A DNA stretch of 14,538 nucleotides. It comes from Acidobacteriota bacterium. Lineage in GTDB: Bacteria > Acidobacteriota > UBA6911 > RPQK01 > JADFOI01. Both the position numbers and the translations under genes were made by a program. The notes beneath the pieces are model-generated. The model saw only the letters and a program-made list of their open reading frames with translations, made no database searches and had not been told where the DNA came from. This document shows, one piece after another, positions 1-6,853 of this stretch. Position 1 is the first letter of the stretch, and each line of letters opens with the position of its first letter. The stretch spans positions 1 to 14,538 of the forward strand of contig JAUXKG010000016.1 in assembly GCA_030624355.1 (NCBI GenBank). Reading direction: 5' to 3'.

Positions 1-663
1 GACAAGAACATGGGAGACTGGGACCGCATCGGCGAGACGAACTGGCGGCTCGGTCAGACATTGCTGCGCTACAAGTCGCTGTTCCCGAAAGGTAGCTACG
101 TCGGATTCGAACCCAACTGCTATGCCGCTGCATACGTTCAAGAGATCATCGACCTGAACGACTGGCAGGACTGCATGGTCCTGCCAGTCGGGCTTGGTGA
201 CCAGCCGAAGGTAGCACCCCTTCGGCTGGCCAATCCTTCCGATCTTTGCGCCACACTGGTTCCTGAGTCCCACCACTCCTCTGACATGGCCCGCCCTGCT
301 TTGATTCTGGAAGCAGAGCAGGCCCTGATCCTAAGCGGTATGCCGCAGCCGGCCCTCATCAAGATCGATGCAGAGGGATTCGAAGCGGAAATCCTCCGGG
401 GACTGGCCGGCATTCTCAAGTCGGCACAACCGGTCGTGATCTGCGAAGTTCTGTGGACGGGTGACCAACAGGCTTTTCAATCTCGAAATGTCTCGATTCA
501 AAACAGCTTGCGTGAATGTGGTTACTGCGTCCTGAGAGCCGAAGGAAACGAACTGAGCCTCTCCGAACAGGGGCTGATTGAAAATCACGACATCTTTGTG
601 TTTTCTGAACCTGATACGGCTGCCAAGCTCCTGGAATTCGAGCCTGTCCCAGACACCCTATAG
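1..663 (+). CDS. FkbM-family SAM-dependent methyltransferase, 5'-partial
   Basis: The reading frame is open from base 1 and the first ATG is at 10, so the N-terminus is probably cut by the window edge. From that ATG 217 residues remain. The FkbM signature is clear: GFEPN at about residues 32-36 (the acidic residue that normally contacts the SAM ribose), GLG near 61-63, the hallmark IKIDAEGFE at 117-125, and ICEV at 144-147. The family transfers methyl groups from SAM, often to O positions on sugars or secondary metabolites; the substrate cannot be read here. The glycine-rich motif I, usually DxGANxGQ, appears as IGETNWRLGQ at residues 7-16, so it looks expanded or altered. The usual N-terminal segment before motif I is missing. 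Neighbours give no pathway clue. Family assignment is firm; start and activity are not. Confidence 0.8.
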   Translation, partial: DKNMGDWDRIGETNWRLGQTLLRYKSLFPKGSYVGFEPNCYAAAYVQEIIDLNDWQDCMVLPVGLGDQPKVAPLRLANPSDLCATLVPESHHSSDMARPALILEAEQALILSGMPQPALIKIDAEGFEAEILRGLAGILKSAQPVVICEVLWTGDQQAFQSRNVSIQNSLRECGYCVLRAEGNELSLSEQGLIENHDIFVFSEPDTAAKLLEFEPVPDTL

Positions 664-796
664 CCGTCCCCTCAGGATGACAGCCTCACCGATACCACCC
701 CAGAAACCGCCTTTGGCCTGGCTTTTTCCCTTTGGACTTGGAAAAGAGTGATCGCGGTCACCACTACTCGATCATCACCTCTACTAGACTGTATCC

Positions 797-1228
797 ATGG
801 TTACCCACGTCAGCTTTGAGGTGAGAAACAGCCAGCGCTACCCTTTGTCGATTCCCTGCCAGTTCAGCCATACAAATGGCAGGTATAGCGGACATCTGCG
901 GAATCTAGGACTGGATGGTGCCTTTGTTGAGACCAGCCAACCTCCTGAATACAATGGGGTGATTGAATTGGAGTTTGAAACCCGAGACGGCTGGAAGCTG
1001 AAAATGGGTGCCCGGGTCATTCACGCTAGTCTCTTGTCAGAGGAAGAGGTAGCCATGCATGGGTTTGGCATCTATTTCATCAGTTTTCAACAAAACAGTC
1101 TGATGCTTCTCCGAGCTCTGGTAAACAAGTTGGCAGCCGACAGTAGGCCTTTGCTTGAGAGAAAAGGTGTTGATTGGTTGAAAAAGCTGCTAAATGCCTT
1201 GGCCCTCAGGCGGGAATCCCGCGCCTGA
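797..1228 (+). CDS. PilZ domain protein, probable cyclic-di-GMP receptor
   Basis: This 143-residue protein is a single PilZ domain with a short helical tail. The c-di-GMP motifs are visible: RNSQR at residues 10-14 fits RxxxR, and NLGLDG at 36-41 fits (D/N)xSxxG except that the serine is glycine. The beta-barrel continues through GVIELEFETRDGWKLKMGARVIH and FGIYFISF. The C-terminal 40 residues are helical and basic (KLAADSRPLLERKGVDWLKKLL). PilZ proteins bind c-di-GMP and pass the signal to motility, secretion or polysaccharide machinery. The next gene encodes an HD-GYP protein, the enzyme class that hydrolyses c-di-GMP. No strong Shine-Dalgarno precedes ATG 797, so a GTG at residue 9 cannot be fully excluded, although it would trim the start just before RxxxR. 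Confidence 0.85.
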   Translation: MVTHVSFEVRNSQRYPLSIPCQFSHTNGRYSGHLRNLGLDGAFVETSQPPEYNGVIELEFETRDGWKLKMGARVIHASLLSEEEVAMHGFGIYFISFQQNSLMLLRALVNKLAADSRPLLERKGVDWLKKLLNALALRRESRA

Positions 1229-1385
1229 GACCACCCACCTGCCGAACTCAGATTTAATTGCCACCTGGGGCTGTGGATTTCACAGTTCATCCAGTTTACC
1301 GAACGCAGTCTTCCTCTCTTCAAGTTTTTCCTTTCTTACAAGTACAGCACCTGAGAAACCGACGAGGCACCGGAAGGTTCTGGTT

Positions 1386-1414
1386 TTGAGCTGATCCTGA
1401 GCACTGTTTACAAA
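1386..1414 (+). promoter_or_regulatory. Candidate sigma70-type promoter for the GAF/HD-GYP gene
   Basis: TTGAGC at 1386-1391 and TACAAA at 1409-1414 are separated by 17 bases, and the ATG follows 40 bases after the -10. Each box matches four of six consensus bases. The rest of the 226-bp gap (1229-1454) shows no gene. Confidence 0.4.
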
Positions 1415-1454
1415 ACCACGTCCAAAGGATAACAATAGACGCACCTTTTTCACT

Positions 1455-3014
1455 ATGGATACGACCGACACAAAACATCTTGCGGAAATCGGAATCGCGC
1501 TGTCTGCTGAAAAAGACATCAACAAGATTCTTGAACTGATTGTCGAAGGGGCAAGGAGATTGAGTACAGCCGATGGGGGGACACTCTATATCGTCGACCC
1601 GGAACAGAAGCATCTCGAATTTGGGATTTTCCAGAACGAGTCGATGAACATACGAATGGGCGGAACCAGCGGCATAGAGATCCCTTTCCCGCCGGTTCCA
1701 TTTGAGGTCCACGGCCATCCTAACAAAACCAACGTTTCCTCCTACGTGGCCTTGACTGACGAGACCGTCAACATTCCCGACCTGTACGAAGCAGAGGGCT
1801 TCGATTTCAGCGGAGCCCGAAAATACGATGAAGCCAGTGGCTATCGATCCAAATCGATTCTAGTGATCCCGATGAAAAATCATGAAGAAACCATCATCGG
1901 TGTCTTACAGCTAATCAATGCGACTGACCCGGAAACACAGCAGGTTGTGGCCTTCAGCCCGAAAATTGTTGGCTTGATCGCTTCCCTAGCCTCTCAGGCA
2001 GCAGTGGCCTTGACTAATCGAAAGTTGATCGAAAACTTGGCCGACCTGTTCGACTCCTTCATCCAGACGATTGCCGGCGCAATCGACGAAAAATCTCCCT
2101 ATACGGGAGACCATATTCGGCGAGTGACCAAGCTCACCATGATGATCGCCAGAAAGATCAATGCTACCCGGGAAGGTCGGTTTGCCAGCGTCCACTTCAA
2201 CGAAGATGAGCTGGAAGAGCTGCGAGTGGCAGCCTGGATGCACGACATAGGCAAGATTGTGCTTCCCGAACACGTGGTCAGCAAACGAACCAAACTGGAG
2301 CGTGTTTTTGACCGCGTCCTCCTGATCGAAACTCGTTTTGAACTGATCAAACAACTCAAGCAAAACGAGTTCTGGTCTCGTAAAGTCCAGCTATTGGACG
2401 CTGGGCAGCTCGACACAGCTGGTGTTGAAGAGCTGGAGAAGGAATTGGAAGGGGACCTAGGGACTCTAAGGCAGTATGAGGAATGCGTGATCCGATGCAA
2501 CAAATCGGGCAAGCCTTTGGATGATGAAGATATCGGACGGCTGAAGGAGATTTCCCAACACACCTATCGCCTCGACGGAGAGGAGCATCCGTATCTAACC
2601 GAAGATGAACTGGAAAACCTCATGGTCCGAAGAGGAAACCTCACACTCGCAGAACGAAAAATCATCGAGAGTCATGCCTCGATGAGTATTCGAATGCTCA
2701 GTGGACTTCCCTTCCCGAAAAAGCTGGAGCGGGTCCCTGAATATGCCGGTGGCCACCACGAAAAACTGGATGGGACCGGCTACCCTCTGGGCTTAAGTGC
2801 GGACCAGCTGTCACTGCAGACCCGGATTATTGCGATAGCAGATATTTTCGAGGCGCTCACGGCCCGCGATCGACCCTACAAAACAGCCATGACACCGGAG
2901 AAAGCCGTCCGGGTCTTGGAAGAGATGAAAGACAATCATATCGATGCCGACCTGTTCGACCTACTCACCTCCACAGACCTTGTCAAGAAATATGTCGAAC
3001 AGGAACTCGATTAG
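1455..3014 (+). CDS. GAF domain plus HD-GYP cyclic-di-GMP phosphodiesterase
   Basis: This is a 519-residue cytosolic protein with no membrane segment. Residues about 10-195 form a GAF sensory domain (repeated ILELIVEGARRL and VLQLINATD elements). A helical linker leads into an HD-GYP domain from about 205. Metal-site residues are visible: H220 in GDHIRRV, H263-D264 in MHDIGK, a histidine in IIESH, HHEKLDGTGYP at 434-444, and the aspartate in IADIFEAL. HD-GYP enzymes hydrolyse c-di-GMP to pGpG or GMP; a few act on related dinucleotides. The spacing from HD264 to HH434 is about 170 residues, whereas compact HD-GYP domains need about 55-65, so a charged helical insertion of roughly 110 residues sits between the metal motifs. 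I recall similar insertions in other GAF/HD-GYP proteins, so this is a subfamily trait rather than damage. The PilZ gene upstream suggests a shared c-di-GMP circuit. Confidence 0.9.
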   Translation: MDTTDTKHLAEIGIALSAEKDINKILELIVEGARRLSTADGGTLYIVDPEQKHLEFGIFQNESMNIRMGGTSGIEIPFPPVPFEVHGHPNKTNVSSYVALTDETVNIPDLYEAEGFDFSGARKYDEASGYRSKSILVIPMKNHEETIIGVLQLINATDPETQQVVAFSPKIVGLIASLASQAAVALTNRKLIENLADLFDSFIQTIAGAIDEKSPYTGDHIRRVTKLTMMIARKINATREGRFASVHFNEDELEELRVAAWMHDIGKIVLPEHVVSKRTKLERVFDRVLLIETRFELIKQLKQNEFWSRKVQLLDAGQLDTAGVEELEKELEGDLGTLRQYEECVIRCNKSGKPLDDEDIGRLKEISQHTYRLDGEEHPYLTEDELENLMVRRGNLTLAERKIIESHASMSIRMLSGLPFPKKLERVPEYAGGHHEKLDGTGYPLGLSADQLSLQTRIIAIADIFEALTARDRPYKTAMTPEKAVRVLEEMKDNHIDADLFDLLTSTDLVKKYVEQELD

Positions 3015-3203
3015 GGAGCGCCCAAAATCCGTTTGATCTGCTGAAACTGGCGACTGTCGATCTGGAGCCGATCGTGAGAAGGCTCAGCCTGCTACCTTTA
3101 ACCCGCATTTCTCACCGCCATGAATAACCGCATCAGATATTAATCCGGGCGGGCCGCCAAAAAGTTTGAGAGAATAGTTCGAAGCTACGATTCAAGAGGC
3201 AGT

Positions 3204-3506
3204 ATGACTTTTGCCGAGTTCAAACAGTTGTTAAAGGAGGGTGAGAAGCCCCCTCAGGGCCTCTCCAACATTCTTCAGGCGCTCTGGCATGACTGCCAAG
3301 GAGATTGGCGAAAAGCTCATGAAATTGTCCAGAACATTCGCACTTCCGATGCCTCCTGGGTTCACGCCTACTTGCATCGGAAGGAGGGGGATCTCGGCAA
3401 CGCCCTTTACTGGTACAACAGGGCAGGACGTCCGGAAGCCGAAGAAGAGCTAGAGAAGGAGTGGGAACAAATCGCTCAGCACCTGTTGGCGAAGGAGACA
3501 GACTGA
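3204..3506 (+). CDS. Small TPR-like conserved protein of unknown function
   Basis: This 100-residue soluble protein is preceded by AAGAGG at 3194-3199, four bases before the ATG. It is almost wholly helical. After an N-terminal helix (TFAEFKQLLK) come two helix pairs with TPR-like spacing: GDWRKAHEIVQ at about 33-43 and DASWVHAYLHRKEGDLGNALYWYNRAG at 49-75, rich in W, H and Y. A charged helix follows (EAEEELEKEWEQIAQHLL). I recall this WVHAYLHRKEGD...YWYxRAG pattern in small uncharacterised proteins of several bacterial phyla, so it is likely a real conserved family, but I know of no function. There is no signal peptide, cysteine cluster or catalytic signature. It stands alone between the HD-GYP gene and tadA. 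A binding or adaptor role is only a guess. Confidence 0.75.
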   Translation: MTFAEFKQLLKEGEKPPQGLSNILQALWHDCQGDWRKAHEIVQNIRTSDASWVHAYLHRKEGDLGNALYWYNRAGRPEAEEELEKEWEQIAQHLLAKETD

Positions 3507-3513
3507 GTCACCG

Positions 3514-3536
3514 GGACTCGTCCGACTACCGAGTCC
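3514..3536 (+). terminator. Stem-loop just after the TPR-like gene, weak terminator candidate
   Basis: GGACTCG (3514-3520) pairs perfectly with CGAGTCC (3530-3536) across a 9-base loop, eight bases after the stop codon. The only T-rich stretch, CTTTTCCCC, comes about nine bases later, so intrinsic termination would be weak. Position and perfect stem argue for a 3'-end structure. Confidence 0.4.
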
Positions 3537-3625
3537 AAGAGGCTTTTCCCCTGCTGGAAGCAACTGTTCAGACTGATTCCCTGCCTTATCACCGAGGTTG
3601 AAGATACGGGGAGAGATAAGCCGCC

Positions 3626-4075
3626 ATGGAAGAGTGGATGCGACTAGCATTGGAGGAGGCCGGCCAGGCCGAGCAGGAAGGTGAGGTCCCCATCGGGGCG
3701 GTAGCTGTGGCCGGAGAACGGGTCATCGCCAAAAATCACAATCGCAGCATTCAACTGCACGACCCCACGGCCCACGCTGAATTGCTGGTTGTGCGTCAGG
3801 CCGGGCATCTCTTGTCGAACTATCGCCTGAACGATGTAGACATCTATGTCACGATAGAACCCTGCGCCATGTGTGCAGGAGCCCTACTTTGGGCTCGGGT
3901 CAAACGCCTGGTCTTTGGAGCCCGGGACAGTAAAACTGGTGCCGTCTTTTCCAAAGCTTCCCTGCTGACTGAGGGTCTGTTCAACCACGATGTTGAAGTG
4001 ATAGAGGGAATCCTGGCAGAGCCCTGTCGTCGAATGCTTCAGGATTTCTTCGCCGATCGTCGTCCTTCTGGATGA
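3626..4075 (+). CDS. tadA: tRNA-specific adenosine deaminase TadA
   Basis: This 149-residue enzyme deaminates adenosine-34 to inosine in the anticodon of tRNA-Arg(ACG), allowing wobble decoding of CGN codons; it is usually essential. The zinc/catalytic motif H50-A51-E52 (TAHAELL) and the second motif P79-C80-A-M-C83 are intact, with the 30-residue gap between H and the first C seen in E. coli TadA. VPIGAVAV at 21-28 and the ALLWARVKRLVFGARDSKTGA segment (86-106) are typical of TadA rather than of cytidine or guanine deaminases. GGGGAGAG lies about ten bases before the ATG. The gene seems to be its own unit, with a stem-loop upstream and a 181-bp repeat element beginning five bases after its stop. 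Confidence 0.93.
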   Translation: MEEWMRLALEEAGQAEQEGEVPIGAVAVAGERVIAKNHNRSIQLHDPTAHAELLVVRQAGHLLSNYRLNDVDIYVTIEPCAMCAGALLWARVKRLVFGARDSKTGAVFSKASLLTEGLFNHDVEVIEGILAEPCRRMLQDFFADRRPSG

Positions 4076-4079
4076 CGTC

Positions 4080-4260
4080 TAGCCCGGATTATGTATAGGT
4101 TGTCGTGACGAAGTGCTGCAGGCGCCGCGATGACAAGGCGTGCAACGAAGGGCACCGCAGGCGTACTCGTGCAGTACGCTGAGGAGCCCAAGGCAGCACA
4201 ACGCTGTCAGCGTGGATGATTGTGGCACTGCAGTAGACAACTAATGCATTATCCGGGCTA
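4080..4260. repeat. MITE-like element with 25-bp terminal inverted repeats
   Basis: The left end (4080-4104) and the right end (4236-4260, reverse complement) agree at 21 of 25 positions, including the outer ten bases TAGCCCGGAT. Both ends carry TA, so a TA target duplication around a GCCCGGAT-type repeat is plausible, as for IS630/Tc1-mariner-derived MITEs. Inside is a perfect 7-bp stem (GCGTACT 4161-4167 with AGTACGC 4173-4179, 5-base loop). There is no ORF of useful length. It fills nearly all of the tadA to Fe-S carrier gap. A non-autonomous mobile element or a chromosomal repeat family are both possible; only one clear copy is in this window. Confidence 0.7.
4161..4179. other. Perfect internal hairpin in the repeat element
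   Basis: GCGTACT and AGTACGC form a 7-bp perfect stem around the loop CGTGC. It sits near the middle of the 181-bp element and may be a conserved internal structure of that repeat family. Confidence 0.5.
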
Positions 4261-4274
4261 AACCATCTTTGGGA

Positions 4275-4304
4275 TTGAACTTCTCGGCGTCATATCCCTA
4301 CAAT
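4275..4304 (+). promoter_or_regulatory. Sigma70-type promoter of the first A-type Fe-S carrier gene
   Basis: TTGAAC (4275-4280) and TACAAT (4299-4304) are 18 bases apart, starting only 15 bases after the repeat element. The predicted start near 4311 leaves a leader of about 30 bases containing a good ribosome binding site. Confidence 0.6.
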
Positions 4305-4323
4305 AGTATTGGTCTGTTTCTCG

Positions 4324-4330
4324 AAAGGAG
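4324..4330 (+). promoter_or_regulatory. Ribosome binding site that fixes the start at 4341
   Basis: AAAGGAG lies ten bases before ATG 4341. It rejects the longer frame beginning at 4269, whose extra 24 residues have no family counterpart and whose first codons overlap the promoter. Confidence 0.7.
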
Positions 4331-4340
4331 ACGTTTGGCG

Positions 4341-4664
4341 ATGATTCAGTTGACTGAGCAGGCGGTAAGTAGGGTCAGAGAGGTGATTGCGGCCGAGAGC
4401 GGAAAGTTTGCCGGCATCCGAGTGGCGGTCGTTGGTGGCGGATGTTCCGGTTTCCAATACTCGTTGAATCTAGAGAGTGACGAAAAGCAAGGAGACCAGA
4501 TCGTGGAGCTGGAAGGCCTAAGAGTCTTTGTCGACGAACAGAGCATGCTTTATCTGGATGGTACCGAGATTGACTATGTAGAGACTGTCCAGGGAGCAGG
4601 GTTCAAGTTCAACAACCCAAATGTGACAGGCAGCTGTGGCTGCGGCGAGTCCTTACAGTTCTAA
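4341..4664 (+). CDS. A-type iron-sulfur carrier (HesB/IscA/ErpA family), copy 1
   Basis: This 107-residue protein is the length of E. coli IscA, and the three cluster-binding cysteines fall at the same positions: C35 in GGGCSGFQY, and C99 and C101 in SCGCGES. A-type carriers receive Fe-S clusters from a scaffold such as IscU or SufU and pass them to apo-enzymes. The start at ATG 4341 is set by a good ribosome binding site and by the family pattern (MIQLTEQAVSRV). It has its own promoter and is not next to isc or suf genes here, as is common for ErpA-like carriers; IscA, ErpA and SufA cannot be told apart with confidence from this sequence. A diverged second copy lies at 13239-13565 on the other strand. 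A weak stem-loop follows its stop. Confidence 0.93.
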   Translation: MIQLTEQAVSRVREVIAAESGKFAGIRVAVVGGGCSGFQYSLNLESDEKQGDQIVELEGLRVFVDEQSMLYLDGTEIDYVETVQGAGFKFNNPNVTGSCGCGESLQF

Positions 4665-4667
4665 TCG

Positions 4668-4684
4668 CTTAGCGGACAACTAAG
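4668..4684 (+). terminator. Small stem-loop after the Fe-S carrier gene
   Basis: CTTAG (4668-4672) and CTAAG (4680-4684) pair around a 7-base loop, three bases after the stop. There is no T-run directly behind it, so this is a weak terminator candidate only. Confidence 0.25.
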
Positions 4685-4783
4685 TACCTGCTCTCTTTGT
4701 CCTGTCCCCTCGGCTTACGATAGAAGCAAAAAGGGGGATAGGATACCAGCCTGACCGTATCTTCCCAGCTACTAAAGCTACTG

Positions 4784-4812
4784 TTGACAGCGCCCATACC
4801 CTCTAATATAGT
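4784..4812 (+). promoter_or_regulatory. Strong sigma70-type promoter of the transketolase gene
   Basis: TTGACA (4784-4789, full consensus) and TATAGT (4807-4812, five of six) are exactly 17 bases apart. The TTG of the -35 box also opens the reading frame at 4784, but that is unlikely to be the start codon. Transcription would begin near 4819, leaving a leader of only about ten bases before ATG 4829. Confidence 0.7.
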
Positions 4813-4828
4813 ACGCTGCCCGATAGCC

Positions 4829-6715
4829 ATGAAAGACGACTCTACCCGTCAGAATAATCCTTCTCACTTGAAAACACATCAAACGATTGCGAACCGTCTG
4901 CGCAGCCACTCGCTAACTTCAACTTCTGAAGCGGGTTCTGGACATCCATCCTCCTGCTTTTCCTGCGCCGAACTGATCTCGACCCTCTTTTTCCACTTCC
5001 TCCGTTACCAGGTTGAGAAGCCAGAGAACCCTTTCAACGATCGTTTCGTCCTCTCCAAGGGACATGCCGCACCGATTCTGTGGGGAGCCTGGGCCGAAGC
5101 AGGTGCTTTTCCTACCGACAAGCTAAAGACCTTAAGGCAAATTGACAGTGACTTGGAGGGCCATCCTACTCCTCGAAACCGCTGGGTAGAAACGGCTACC
5201 GGTTCTTTGGGACAAGGCCTGTCAATCGCTGTCGGAATGGCACTGGCGGCACGTCTAAAAAACACAGGCAACCGGATTTTCGTGCTGATGGGTGACGGAG
5301 AGAGTGCAGAGGGATCTGTTTGGGAAGCGGCGGCACTGGCCAGCCACTACAATCTGGATAACCTGATTGCCGTTTGGGACATTAACCGTCTGGGTCAGAG
5401 CCAGGCCACCATGTATCAACATGACCTGCAAGTTTACCAACAGCGCCTGGCCGCCTTCGGGTGGCACACTCAAATCGTCGATGGCCACGACGTATCTGAG
5501 ATCGTCAGCAGCCTGGAAGCCTGCACAGCGGTCCGGGGACAGCCTGCCGCCATCATCGCTCACACTCTCAAAGGCAAGGGAGTTTCCTTCATGGAGGATC
5601 AGGATGGATGGCACGGGAAGCCTGTTCCGGCTGGGGAACAGATGGAACAGGCCCTACAGGAGATTGGAGATTCCCTGGAATTGGAAGTTGAACTCCGAGT
5701 CCACCCTCCTGAAAAAAAAGGTTCGGCTTCTGCCAGGTCCCTGCCGAATCAGACTGCTGAATTTTCCGTTGAACCACCTGATTACGAAGCCGACCAGCAA
5801 GTTGCCACACGCCAAGCCTACGGCACCTCCCTTGCCAAGCTGGGAGCGGCAAATCCTGCTGTCGTGGCACTGGATGGCGACACCAAGAACTCCACCTATT
5901 CTCAGGACTTTCTTAAACAGCATCCAGAGCGGTTTTTTGAATGCTTCATTGCAGAACAGAACATGGTGGGAGTGGCAGCCGGTCTCAGTGCCTCGGGAAT
6001 GATTCCGTTTGCCTCTACCTTCGCCTGCTTTCTGACAAGAGCCTACGACCAGATTCGGATGGCTGCCATCTCACAGGCCAATTTGAAACTCTGCGGTTCT
6101 CACGCCGGTGTTTCCATTGGTGAAGATGGACCTTCCCAAATGGGTCTGGAGGACTTGGCGATGATGCGGGCCATTGCCGGTTCCACGGTGCTCTATCCCT
6201 CCGATGCCGTATGCGCTGAACGCCTGGTAGCTCTGGCCGCACAGACTCAAGGCATTGTCTATATTCGAACCTCTCGGCCAAAAACTCCTATTCTCTACTC
6301 CGAGGAGGAGGAGTTTGCTATTGGAGGAAGCAAGGTTGTGAAGGGCAGCGGTGAAGACCAAGCCACGATCGTGGCTGCCGGAATTACGCTACATGAGGCA
6401 CTCAAGGCTTATGAAGAGCTCCTCCAGGATAACCTGAAGGTTCGGATCATTGATCTGTACAGCATTAAACCATTGGACGAGACAACGCTTCGAAAGGCAG
6501 CACGCGAGACCGGAACCATCATTACGGTAGAAGATCATTACCCTGAGGGCGGGCTGGGTGACGCCGTTGCAAGTGCCCTGGCTGGCGAACCCTGCAAATT
6601 CCGTAAACTAGCCGTGACCGGCTTACCTCGCTCGGGACCCTCCGCTCAACTTCTGGATGCCTTTGGAATCAACGCAGCCAACATTGTCAAAGCCGTCAAG
6701 GAACGGCTGTCCTGA
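4829..6715 (+). CDS. tkt: Transketolase, animal-type (short) subfamily
   Basis: This 628-residue thiamine-diphosphate enzyme moves two-carbon ketol units between sugar phosphates in the non-oxidative pentose phosphate pathway. All three domains are in one chain. Visible motifs: SGHP at 37-40, SKGHA at 76-80, GDGESAEG at 155-162 with DIN at 184-186 (the GDG-Nx TPP motif), and the catalytic glutamate in AEQNM at 375-379. The sequence is strikingly close to human TKT: DINRLGQS, AFGWH, FxTRAxDQIRMAAIS, GVSIGEDGPSQM, TVEDHYxEGG. The Q in LGQS matches human Gln189, where E. coli and yeast enzymes have histidine. Length fits human TKT (623) better than E. coli TktA (about 660). Start 4829 is chosen because the upstream TTG is the promoter -35 box. 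The leader is very short and no Shine-Dalgarno is seen, so translation may be near-leaderless. Confidence 0.95.
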   Translation: MKDDSTRQNNPSHLKTHQTIANRLRSHSLTSTSEAGSGHPSSCFSCAELISTLFFHFLRYQVEKPENPFNDRFVLSKGHAAPILWGAWAEAGAFPTDKLKTLRQIDSDLEGHPTPRNRWVETATGSLGQGLSIAVGMALAARLKNTGNRIFVLMGDGESAEGSVWEAAALASHYNLDNLIAVWDINRLGQSQATMYQHDLQVYQQRLAAFGWHTQIVDGHDVSEIVSSLEACTAVRGQPAAIIAHTLKGKGVSFMEDQDGWHGKPVPAGEQMEQALQEIGDSLELEVELRVHPPEKKGSASARSLPNQTAEFSVEPPDYEADQQVATRQAYGTSLAKLGAANPAVVALDGDTKNSTYSQDFLKQHPERFFECFIAEQNMVGVAAGLSASGMIPFASTFACFLTRAYDQIRMAAISQANLKLCGSHAGVSIGEDGPSQMGLEDLAMMRAIAGSTVLYPSDAVCAERLVALAAQTQGIVYIRTSRPKTPILYSEEEEFAIGGSKVVKGSGEDQATIVAAGITLHEALKAYEELLQDNLKVRIIDLYSIKPLDETTLRKAARETGTIITVEDHYPEGGLGDAVASALAGEPCKFRKLAVTGLPRSGPSAQLLDAFGINAANIVKAVKERLS

Positions 6716-6834
6716 ATTCCATTTCTCTTCACTCGGCTTGGGAGTCTCTCTCGAAACAGCTTTCGCAATGATTTCAGGAGGTGGTTCCAGAATCGGAAAA
6801 GCCGTGGCCTTCGCCGATCCATTGTGTCACTTGC

Positions 6835-6852
6835 CTGGCCGACAGCGGCCAG
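6835..6852. terminator. Hairpin between convergent genes, possible bidirectional terminator
   Basis: CTGGCCG (6835-6841) and CGGCCAG (6846-6852) form a perfect 7-bp GC-rich stem with a 4-base loop, one base beyond the stop of the minus-strand phosphatase gene. A T-rich stretch (GTTTTCTTTT) lies about 11 bases downstream in the plus direction; there is none in the minus direction. Confidence 0.45.
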
Positions 6853-6853
6853 A

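Noticed and set aside
3142..3150. AATCCGGGC resembling the right end of the MITE-like element
   Set aside because: Only eight or nine bases match and no partner end is present nearby, so it is most likely chance.
3241..3453. Alternative frame after AAAGGAGG inside the TPR-like gene
   Set aside because: The purine-rich stretch directly abuts a GTG with no spacing, and the translated product has no protein-like features; the other frame is clearly coding.
4269..4340. N-terminal extension of the first A-type carrier from 4269
   Set aside because: The family start and a good ribosome binding site point to 4341, and the extension overlaps the promoter.
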